DNA of 64,000 nt from Ferruginibacter lapsinanis (lineage in GTDB: Bacteria > Bacteroidota > Bacteroidia > Chitinophagales > Chitinophagaceae). Positions 57,101-64,000 of the stretch are shown in pieces (position 1 is the first letter of the stretch; each line of letters opens with the position of its first letter). A program made the translations under genes and the position numbers. Location: positions 1,662,501 through 1,726,500 of the forward strand of contig NZ_CP086063.1 of the NCBI RefSeq assembly GCF_020783315.1, given 5' to 3'. The notes beneath the pieces are model-generated. The model ran no database searches and had not been told where the DNA came from. It was given only the letters and a program-made list of their open reading frames with translations.

Positions 57101-58504
57101 ATGAAAATAGCTTTCCATGGTGCAGCAAGAACTGTAACAGGTTCCAAGCATCTGCTTTCGCTTAGTAATGGTAAAAAATATTTATTGGATTGTGGTATGT
57201 TTCAGGGCATGGGTAAAGATACCGATGGCATGAATCGTCATTGGGGTTTTGAGCCGGGAGAAGTAACGCATCTTATTTTATCACATGCACATATAGATCA
57301 TAGTGGTCTTATTCCGAAATTAATAAAAGATGGTTTTGGCGGAAAGGTATTTTGTACTCCTGCCACTAGGGAATTGACAGCAGCGTTGCTCGAAGACTCT
57401 GCAGGTATACAGGAAAATGATGCCAAGTATGAAAATAAAAAAAGAGCACAACAAGGGTTGCCTTATGTGAAGCCTTTATATGAAACAATTGATGCACTCA
57501 ATGCAATGGATGCTTTTGTAGAAGTACAGTATGATACATGGTTTAAGATCGATGAGAATATAGAAGTGATGTACACTGATGCAGGCCATATTATAGGTAG
57601 CGCTGCAGTACATTTAAAAGTTACGGAAAACGGCAAAACAAAACGATTGACTTTTAGCGGTGATGTGGGCAGATACAGAGATGTGATCTTAAAATCACCG
57701 AAGGAATTTTCACAGGCAGATTACATCATTATAGAATCTACTTATGGAAATAGTTTACACGATGAAACACACACCACTCCTGATCAATTATTGGAGTGGA
57801 TCGAAAGATCCTGTCTTCAAAAAAAAGGGAAATTGATCGTTGCCGCATTTAGTGTGGGGCGAACACAAGAAATATTATTTGCTCTGAATCAACTAGAATT
57901 GGAGAATAGGTTACCCGAACTAGAATATTTTGTCGATAGCCCGTTGAGTATAAAAGCCACAGAAATTGTAAAACATTACCCTCAATATTTTAATAAAAAA
58001 ATTCAAAAAGTATTGGAGACCGATAGGGATCCGTTTGGTTTCAGGGGGTTGAAATATGTGAAGTCTGTAGAGGAGTCAAAAATGCTTAACTATAAAAATG
58101 GTCCATGTGTGATCATATCTGCAAGTGGTATGGCTGATGCCGGTAGGATCAAACATCATATCAGTAATAATATTGAAAGTAGCCGGAATACTATTTTGCT
58201 AACAGGTTATTGTGAGCCTCGTTCTTTAGGAGGAAGATTGATGCAGGGAAATAAAGAGGTGAGTATTTTTGGCGTATTGCATGAAGTGAATGCAGAAATA
58301 GGAGCAGTGCGTAGTATGAGTGCTCATGGAGATTATGATGACCTATGCCAATTTTTAGCCTGTCAAAATCCTAAAGAAGTTGACAAGCTGTTTTTGGTAC
58401 ATGGTGAATATGAAGTGCAATTAGATTTCAAAACGAGGCTAGCCAGAAAAGGCTTTACAGATATTACTATACCTGAAAGACATTTTGAAGTAGGGTTGAC
58501 TTAA
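57101..58504 (+). CDS. Beta-CASP metallo-beta-lactamase-fold ribonuclease
   Basis: A 467-residue zinc-dependent nuclease of the YSH1/CPSF73-like branch in bacteria. Metal motif 2 is HAHIDH (His62, His64, Asp66, His67), the third metal His is in DAGHIIGS, and the Asp in FSGDVGR. The beta-CASP insert covers about residues 205-390 with IIESTYGN, AFSVGRTQEILFAL and VIISASGMADAGRIKHH. MSAHGDYDDL and LVHGE are the C-terminal His motifs. The substrate is RNA by family. Confidence 0.92.
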   Translation: MKIAFHGAARTVTGSKHLLSLSNGKKYLLDCGMFQGMGKDTDGMNRHWGFEPGEVTHLILSHAHIDHSGLIPKLIKDGFGGKVFCTPATRELTAALLEDSAGIQENDAKYENKKRAQQGLPYVKPLYETIDALNAMDAFVEVQYDTWFKIDENIEVMYTDAGHIIGSAAVHLKVTENGKTKRLTFSGDVGRYRDVILKSPKEFSQADYIIIESTYGNSLHDETHTTPDQLLEWIERSCLQKKGKLIVAAFSVGRTQEILFALNQLELENRLPELEYFVDSPLSIKATEIVKHYPQYFNKKIQKVLETDRDPFGFRGLKYVKSVEESKMLNYKNGPCVIISASGMADAGRIKHHISNNIESSRNTILLTGYCEPRSLGGRLMQGNKEVSIFGVLHEVNAEIGAVRSMSAHGDYDDLCQFLACQNPKEVDKLFLVHGEYEVQLDFKTRLARKGFTDITIPERHFEVGLT

Positions 58505-58510
58505 ACTTCG

Positions 58511-59083
58511 TTAAGCAATTCCTTCCTGTGCACAATGCCTGCATCTTGGCTCATAAATATCTTTTTCGCCTAGTAGTACTTGGCCACTCTGTGCTGTCTT
58601 ACGGTAGCTGATATTGGCAATGTTTCCGCATTTAACGCAGATAGCGTGTAGTTTGGTAATATAATCTGCTTTCGCCAGGAGATTAGGCATTTGTCCGAAA
58701 GGATTACCCAAGTAATCCATATCCAATCCGGCCACGATCACTCTTATTCCCCTGGAAGCCAATTGTTCACACACATTAGCGATCTCAGCATCAAAAAATT
58801 GAGCCTCGTCAATACCTACTACATCTACATCTTGTGCCAACATAAGAATTTCCTGAGAATTTTTTACAGGAACGCTATGAATTGAATTGGCATCATGACT
58901 TACGATCTTTACCTCATCATACCTTACGTCTATAGCCGGCTTGTAAATCTCCACTTTCAAATTAGCGATCTTCACTCTTTTCAGCCTTCTTATCAATTCC
59001 TCTGTTTTTCCACTAAACATGCTACCGCAAATAACCTCGATCCAACCACGTCTTTCGCCTTTTAAATTTGGTTCTATAAACAT
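58511..59083 (-). CDS. tdk: Thymidine kinase (class II)
   Basis: A salvage enzyme phosphorylating thymidine with ATP, 190 residues. The P-loop is GSMFSGKT (20-27), DEAQFFD carries the catalytic Glu, and the lasso region has zinc cysteines in HAICVKCG and PRCRHCAQ. Convergent with the beta-CASP gene, with 6 bp between stop codons and no room for separate terminators. Confidence 0.97.
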   Translation of the reverse strand: MFIEPNLKGERRGWIEVICGSMFSGKTEELIRRLKRVKIANLKVEIYKPAIDVRYDEVKIVSHDANSIHSVPVKNSQEILMLAQDVDVVGIDEAQFFDAEIANVCEQLASRGIRVIVAGLDMDYLGNPFGQMPNLLAKADYITKLHAICVKCGNIANISYRKTAQSGQVLLGEKDIYEPRCRHCAQEGIA

Positions 59084-59194
59084 TTATATATTTTTTTTAA
59101 ATTCAGTTAGTAACTTTAAGCCTATAATTGCAAAGATTATAGTTTTGGCTCATTAACCAAAACTAATTTTGGAACAAACAATTAACAGTGTTTT

Positions 59195-59923
59195 ATGGAC
59201 AGAGTGGAAACTCTTTTACAAAAGCTACAACAGCAATTTAAGGACGGCGCTTCGCCTGCTCAGCTTTTGCTTACTGTACAGATGATGCAGCATGAATTAA
59301 TGCATCTGCAAACCTCAGGAGGAGTGAGCGAATCTGTGTCTGTGTCTATGCCTGTAGGAGTGAATCCTGAACCCATTCAGCAGCCGGCAACTCCTGTGGA
59401 AGAAGAAAGAACTGTAGAGGTTTTACAGGTAAATGAAGAGGAAATTGAAGCGGAACTGGAAGAGATAAAAAGAAATGCAGCAAATATTCAACAGATAACT
59501 GTACATAGCAAACCTCAGTTGTTATTTGAGTCAATAGACGAGGAGGCTCCTACATTACGTCAACATAGTAATCAATCACAGCCTGAAAAGAAAGAGATTA
59601 ACCAGGCGGTAGCTAAAGAATCGGTATCGGTTAATGATGTTTTAAAAATAGAAAAGATAGAATTAAGTGAGAAATTAACAGATGCGCCGGTAAAAGATCT
59701 GAAAAAGGCGATCGGTGTTAACGACAGATTCTTATACATCAATGAATTGTTCAGAGGAGATGAGGCTATGTACGAACGTAGCATAAAAACAATTAATAGT
59801 TTTTCTATCTGGCCGGAGGCCGAATATTGGATACGCAGGGAATTAAAAACAAAACTGGGGTGGAGCGATAGCCAGGAAACTGTGAAGCAATTCGATCAAT
59901 TGGTTAAAAGACGGTTTTTGTAA
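59195..59923 (+). CDS. Conserved hypothetical protein with disordered Glu/Val-rich middle
   Basis: A 242-residue cytosolic protein I cannot name. Residues 1-40 form a helix (METLLQ-type heptads, MDRVETLLQKLQQQFKDG). Residues about 45-165 are low-complexity, rich in Glu, Val, Pro and Gln, likely unfolded. The last 75 residues form a helical domain (DLKKAIGVNDRFLYINELFRGDEAMYERSIKTINSF) of a kind that recurs at the C-terminus of many Bacteroidota proteins. A TAGTTTTG box at 59140-59147 may be its promoter. Its last 28 bp overlap the convergent waaA gene. Confidence 0.78.
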   Translation: MDRVETLLQKLQQQFKDGASPAQLLLTVQMMQHELMHLQTSGGVSESVSVSMPVGVNPEPIQQPATPVEEERTVEVLQVNEEEIEAELEEIKRNAANIQQITVHSKPQLLFESIDEEAPTLRQHSNQSQPEKKEINQAVAKESVSVNDVLKIEKIELSEKLTDAPVKDLKKAIGVNDRFLYINELFRGDEAMYERSIKTINSFSIWPEAEYWIRRELKTKLGWSDSQETVKQFDQLVKRRFL

Positions 59924-61179
59924 ATATGATCAACGATCTTTTTAGTGGCCCCTGCATTTGAGTACACGTAGTTCTTTGCACACTCACTTCTCTTTTTTAT
60001 TTCAGTCTCATCTGAAAATAATTTATTAAATACATTTTCCAGTTCCAATGCATTATTGATGGTAATACCGCCTTCGGATTCGATCAGTTCTTCAGCTTCA
60101 AGATATTTTTCAAACTCAGGCCCGAAAACAACCGGCTTTCCATACACGGCCGCTTCCAGTACATTGTGTACCCCGTCATCACCAAAACCGCCACCAACGT
60201 AAGTTATATCAGCATATTTATACAATCTTGATAACATGCCAATATTATCTATGATCAATATATTGGTAGATCGTATCAAGTTATCTGATTGCAATTGTTG
60301 GTCTGCTAATACTAATTCAGAATAAAAAACAGCCCCTTTAAATTCTTTTTTTACGTCTTTTAAATTTTCGCTGTCAATTGAATGCGAAGCGATAATAAAT
60401 TTTATATTGGGATTAATTCTGACGTAATGGATCAATTCAGCCTCGTCTTCTTCCCAGGTGCTTCCTGCTACAATTACTTTACTGTCTTTACAAAATTTAT
60501 CGATAAGGCTTATTGGTTCAAATTTTTCTGCGATCGTTATTACTCTGTCAAATCTTGTATCGCCGCTTACTGTAATATTTTCTTTAACATTGATGGTGCT
60601 CAGAAGTTCTTTTGATTCTTCATCCTGAATAAATAAATGGTTAAAGCAGCTGAGCATTCTCTTCCATAATCCGCCATACCATTTAAAGAAAGGTTGGCTT
60701 GGTAAAAAAATGCCCGATATCAGTAGTGTAGGAATATTGCGTTTTTTTAATTCGTGCAGATAATAGAACCAATATTCGTATTTCACCCATAAAACAAGTG
60801 ATGGGTTGATATTGTCAATGAATTTTTTTGCATTAAAGGGAGAGTCTGAAGGGAGATAAAAAATATGATCAGCCCCTTTATATTCTTTCATTACCTCGTA
60901 TCCCGATGGGGAAAAAAATGTAAGAACAATTTTTAGTGAGGGGTCATTTCTTTTTAATTCTTCCAAAACCGGTCGGCCTTGTTCAAATTCTCCCAAACTG
61001 GCACAATGCATCCATACAGAAATCGGCTCTTTTACTACAGGGAACATTTTTCTGCCATTCACCCAAAGCTTGGCTTTAGTATTCCATAACGACGCAATTC
61101 TTATTCCCAACGAATAGAATAAAACAAACAAATTATATAGAAAAATACCCAATATGATGAAATTTACCCAAAAATACAC
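59896..61179 (-). CDS. waaA: 3-deoxy-D-manno-octulosonic acid transferase
   Basis: Adds Kdo to lipid IVA in lipopolysaccharide core synthesis, at the cytosolic face of the inner membrane. A 427-residue GT30 glycosyltransferase. A membrane-interacting N-terminal helix (1-27) is followed by WMHCASLGEFEQGRPVLEEL, which holds the catalytic Glu. The C-terminal donor-binding domain has TYVGGGFGDDGVHNVLEAA. The convergent 3' overlap with the upstream plus-strand gene is 28 bp. Confidence 0.95.
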   Translation of the reverse strand: MYFWVNFIILGIFLYNLFVLFYSLGIRIASLWNTKAKLWVNGRKMFPVVKEPISVWMHCASLGEFEQGRPVLEELKRNDPSLKIVLTFFSPSGYEVMKEYKGADHIFYLPSDSPFNAKKFIDNINPSLVLWVKYEYWFYYLHELKKRNIPTLLISGIFLPSQPFFKWYGGLWKRMLSCFNHLFIQDEESKELLSTINVKENITVSGDTRFDRVITIAEKFEPISLIDKFCKDSKVIVAGSTWEEDEAELIHYVRINPNIKFIIASHSIDSENLKDVKKEFKGAVFYSELVLADQQLQSDNLIRSTNILIIDNIGMLSRLYKYADITYVGGGFGDDGVHNVLEAAVYGKPVVFGPEFEKYLEAEELIESEGGITINNALELENVFNKLFSDETEIKKRSECAKNYVYSNAGATKKIVDHIYKNRLLTN

Positions 61180-61234
61180 TTATTACACTGTAAAAAGCCC
61201 GGAAATCATCCTTTATAAATAGCCGTGCAAATCT

Positions 61235-61242
61235 TATCTTTG
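61235..61242 (+). promoter_or_regulatory. -7 promoter element of the nucleotide-sugar operon
   Basis: TATCTTTG fits TAnnTTTG, 24 nt before the chosen start at 61267; an in-frame start at 61225 would lie upstream of it. Confidence 0.5.
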
Positions 61243-61266
61243 GCGCTTTATAAAAAGTTGAATATT

Positions 61267-62397
61267 ATGAGACCATTACAAATGGTTGATACTAAAACAC
61301 AGTATCAAAAGATAAAAAAGGAGGTAGATGCTGCTGTTATAGGGGTGCTGGAGAGTTCTCAATTTATTGGAGGTAAGGTAGTAAATGACTTTGCTCAGCA
61401 CCTGGCAACATATAATGGAGTTAAACATGTAATTCCATGTGCCAATGGTACTGATGCATTGCAAATTGCCATGATGGCCTTAGATCTTCAGCCCGGAGAT
61501 GAAATTATCAGCGCATCGTTTACATACATTGCTACTGTTGAGGCGGCGGCTATTCTTAAAGTAAAGCCCGTATTTGTAGAGGTTGATAAGCAAACTTTTT
61601 GCCTCGATGCGGAGGCGATCGAAAAAGCGATTACGCCAAAGACCAAAGCAATAGTTCCTGTTCATTTGTACGGACATGCTGCGGAAATGGAAAAGATCAT
61701 GGCTATTGCAAACAAGCATAATTTGTATGTAATTGAAGATAATGCACAGGCTATTGGCTGCGATTATACTTTCAGCGATGGTACGGTTAAAAAGACCGGA
61801 GGTATTGGTCATATTGGTACTACTTCCTTTTATCCATCTAAAAATTTAGGTGCTTATGGAGATGGAGGGGCTATCTTTACCAATGATGATGCTCTGGCAG
61901 ATAAGTTAAGGAAAATTGCCGCTCACGGTCAAAGCAAAAGATACTACCATGATCTGGTAGGGTGTAATTCCAGATTAGATGCTATACAGGCAGCTATATT
62001 GGATATAAAGTTGAATCATTTGGATGAGTATATTGCAGCACGAAGAAAGGCTGCTGATTTTTATGATAAGGCATTTGTCAATCATCCTAAAGTAACAGTT
62101 CCATACAGAGCTGCTTACAGCAAACATGTTTTTCATCAATACACATTAGTATTGGAAGGGGTAGACAGAGATGCATTAAGTGCATTTTTAGCCGAAAGAG
62201 GTATACCATCAATGATATATTATCCTGTGCCGTGTCACAAACAGCAGATGTTTGAGGCTTTTGGTGGCAGCAGTTATAATTTAGAAATTACCGATTGGTT
62301 GACAGAAAGAGTGATCTCTTTGCCCATACATACAGAATTGGACGAAGAACAGCAGAATTTTATTGTAGAAAATGTTTTAGAATTTATTAATAAATAA
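61267..62397 (+). CDS. DegT/DnrJ/EryC1/StrS family PLP aminotransferase
   Basis: A sugar aminotransferase of 376 residues that makes amino-sugar nucleotides for surface glycans. The PLP lysine is in SFYPSKNLGAYGDGGA; the family blocks ANGTDALQIAMMAL, GDEIISASFTYIATVEA, EDNAQAIG and GCNSRLDAIQAAIL are all present. MRPLQMVDTK at 61267 matches the family start. It is 12 bp from ugd in the same direction. The keto-sugar substrate is undetermined; C3 or C4 amination of a UDP- or dTDP-sugar is possible. Confidence 0.92.
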   Translation: MRPLQMVDTKTQYQKIKKEVDAAVIGVLESSQFIGGKVVNDFAQHLATYNGVKHVIPCANGTDALQIAMMALDLQPGDEIISASFTYIATVEAAAILKVKPVFVEVDKQTFCLDAEAIEKAITPKTKAIVPVHLYGHAAEMEKIMAIANKHNLYVIEDNAQAIGCDYTFSDGTVKKTGGIGHIGTTSFYPSKNLGAYGDGGAIFTNDDALADKLRKIAAHGQSKRYYHDLVGCNSRLDAIQAAILDIKLNHLDEYIAARRKAADFYDKAFVNHPKVTVPYRAAYSKHVFHQYTLVLEGVDRDALSAFLAERGIPSMIYYPVPCHKQQMFEAFGGSSYNLEITDWLTERVISLPIHTELDEEQQNFIVENVLEFINK

Positions 62398-62409
62398 CAA
62401 ATATTAGAG

Positions 62410-63732
62410 ATGAAAATAACAGTAGTTGGAACAGGATACGTAGGATTAGTTACCGGAACATGTTTTGCTGAAACTGGCAATAAAGTTACTTGTGTTGATA
62501 TAGACAAAAGTAAAGTTGACAAACTATCATCCGGGCAGATCACTATTTATGAACCCGGACTTGAGAAAATATTTTTGCGTAATCAAAAAGAAGGCCGTTT
62601 GCATTTTACCACTTCATTGGCAGATGGTATCAAAGGTGCTCAGATAATTTTTCTTGCTTTGCCTACACCTCCGGGAGAAGATGGGAGTGCAGATTTGAAA
62701 TATATTCTTGGGGTGGCTGCAGAATTAGGTAAACTAATTCAACCTGATGATTTTAAAGTTATCATTGATAAAAGTACTGTGCCTGTTGGAACTTCAGATA
62801 AGGTGCATGCAGCGTTAATTGCCAATGGTGCGGATGAAAAATCGTTTGCGGTAGTAAGTAATCCGGAGTTTTTAAGAGAAGGGGTAGCAGTAGATGATTT
62901 TATGAAACCGGACAGGGTGGTAATAGGAACATCATCTGAAAGAGCGAAAGAAATCTTAAATGAATTATATGCTCCTTTTGTAAGGCAAGGCAATCCGATC
63001 ATTTTTATGGATGAAAGAAGTGCGGAGCTTACTAAGTATGCGGCCAATTCATTTCTGGCAACCAAAATTACGTTCATGAATGAAATAGCTCAGTTATGTG
63101 AATTGTTGGGTGCAGATGTTGATATGGTACGTAAAGGAATCGGTAGTGACGAAAGGATAGGAAAAAGATTTTTGTTCCCTGGTATAGGATATGGGGGAAG
63201 TTGTTTTCCTAAAGATGTACAGGCGTTAGCAAAATCATCTGCAGAAGTAAACTACGAGTTTAAAATATTAGATGCAGTAATGGATGTAAATGAAAAACAA
63301 AAATTACATCTGTTGCCTAAAATAAAAGCTTATTTCAATAATGACATAAGTGGAAAGAGAATTGCTTTGTGGGGGCTTGCATTTAAACCAAACACTGATG
63401 ATATCAGAGAAGCGCCGGCATTATATATAATTGATGAATTAGTGGCAGCAGGAGCTACTGTTGCCGTGTATGACCCTGAAGCAATGGCTAATGTAAAACA
63501 ATTGATCGGAGATAAAGTTACCTATGCAAATGATCAATATGCTGCACTGGAAAATGCGGATGTATTGGTAATTGCAACCGAATGGAGTGAATTCAGAACG
63601 CCTGATTTTGAGATGATATCATCAGCATTAAAAAACAAAGTGATTTTTGATGGCAGAAATCTTTTTGGATTGAAACAAATGGAAGACCTAGGCTATCATT
63701 ATGAAAGTATTGGTAGAAAAGTTGTAAAATAA
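62410..63732 (+). CDS. ugd: UDP-glucose 6-dehydrogenase
   Basis: Oxidises UDP-glucose to UDP-glucuronate with two NAD+. 440 residues. The NAD motif is [10 protein letters not shown] near the N-terminus; the catalytic Cys is Cys265 in [20 protein letters not shown] and [16 protein letters not shown] are standard. The next gene encodes a UDP-glucuronate decarboxylase-like enzyme, so the product is probably converted to UDP-xylose or a derivative. Confidence 0.96.
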   Translation: MKITVVGTGYVGLVTGTCFAETGNKVTCVDIDKSKVDKLSSGQITIYEPGLEKIFLRNQKEGRLHFTTSLADGIKGAQIIFLALPTPPGEDGSADLKYILGVAAELGKLIQPDDFKVIIDKSTVPVGTSDKVHAALIANGADEKSFAVVSNPEFLREGVAVDDFMKPDRVVIGTSSERAKEILNELYAPFVRQGNPIIFMDERSAELTKYAANSFLATKITFMNEIAQLCELLGADVDMVRKGIGSDERIGKRFLFPGIGYGGSCFPKDVQALAKSSAEVNYEFKILDAVMDVNEKQKLHLLPKIKAYFNNDISGKRIALWGLAFKPNTDDIREAPALYIIDELVAAGATVAVYDPEAMANVKQLIGDKVTYANDQYAALENADVLVIATEWSEFRTPDFEMISSALKNKVIFDGRNLFGLKQMEDLGYHYESIGRKVVK

Positions 63733-63748
63733 TATAATAAAACCTCAA

Positions 63749-64000
63749 ATGAAAAAACGAATACTTATCACCGGGGCGGCGGGATTTTTAGGCTCACATT
63801 TATGTGATCGCTTTATTAAAGAAGGGTACCATGTAATTGCGATGGATAACCTGATCACAGGCGATCTTAAAAATATCGAACATCTTTTCCCTTTAGAAGA
63901 TTTCGAATTTTATAATCATGATGTAACAAAGTTTATACACATACACGGTGATTTAGATTATATCCTTCATTTTGCATCTCCGGCAAGCCCGATAGATTAT
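63749..64000 (+). CDS. UDP-glucuronate decarboxylase-like epimerase family protein, truncated by the window end
   Basis: The first 84 codons of an extended SDR nucleotide-sugar enzyme. The Rossmann motif is [10 protein letters not shown], and [15 protein letters not shown] and [11 protein letters not shown] are typical of UDP-xylose synthase (UXS), which decarboxylates UDP-glucuronate. It begins 16 bp after ugd, as expected for a pathway pair. The catalytic YxxxK lies beyond the window, so plain epimerase activity cannot be excluded. Confidence 0.85.
   Translation, partial: MKKRILITGAAGFLGSHLCDRFIKEGYHVIAMDNLITGDLKNIEHLFPLEDFEFYNHDVTKFIHIHGDLDYILHFASPASPIDY

Overview
The window comes from a low-GC member of the Bacteroidota, most likely a Chitinophagaceae-like organism. 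The signs are a type IX secretion C-terminal sorting domain, families largely confined to that phylum (DUF4476, DUF5777 barrel, OMP_b-brl_3-type receptor, choice-of-anchor V), a SecA of about 1,100 residues, few Shine-Dalgarno sites, and many copies of the Bacteroidota -7 promoter element TAnnTTTG just ahead of genes. Genus is inferred from the overall look, not from a search.

Layout. 1-2744: 3' part of a 23S rRNA, then 5S rRNA and a terminator. 2811-10786: lipid kinase, DUF4476 protein and a giant alpha-2-macroglobulin. 10856-15609: a GH73 glucosaminidase, an SGNH protein, an MBOAT acyltransferase and a convergent second SGNH protein, which together look like a glycan O-acylation locus. 15964-27382: T9SS-secreted M36 metalloprotease, HemN, DinB-like protein, outer-membrane receptor, a ferredoxin/U32 (TrhP-like) pair and a PQQ-type beta-propeller. 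27383-29662: a repeat-rich accessory island with a 42-bp minisatellite, REP-like hairpins, two orphan genes and a 7-bp repeat array. 29663-33136: rpsF-rpsR-rplI, an L,D-transpeptidase and a glycine-rich RRM protein. 33211-36363: a five-gene minus-strand operon (choice-of-anchor V with CxxCH, CxxCH lipoprotein, YceI, DUF5777 barrel, OB-fold protein). 36720-50688, all minus strand: sucD, Mla-type ABC ATPase and permease, malic enzyme-PTA fusion, M20 peptidase, SPOR protein, a truncated ALDH, a full ALDH, DeoC and SecA. 50952-59923: lipoprotein, atpG, scpB, lysA, papain-like protease, DUF4442, beta-CASP nuclease, tdk and an unknown protein. 59896-64000: WaaA and the start of a nucleotide-sugar operon (DegT aminotransferase, UDP-glucose dehydrogenase, UDP-glucuronate decarboxylase running off the end).

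Most of the window is housekeeping. The most distinctive items are: (i) a DeoC-ALDH-pseudo-ALDH operon that looks like a split ALDH16; (ii) a 42-bp tandem array in which both arms of an internal hairpin change together between two blocks of units; (iii) the CxxCH/YceI/DUF5777/OB operon of unknown purpose; (iv) the GH73-SGNH-MBOAT-SGNH locus; and (v) a REP-like element read in frame through the alpha-2-macroglobulin gene, with a run of eight G. No CRISPR array, tRNA, prophage or complete insertion sequence was seen.
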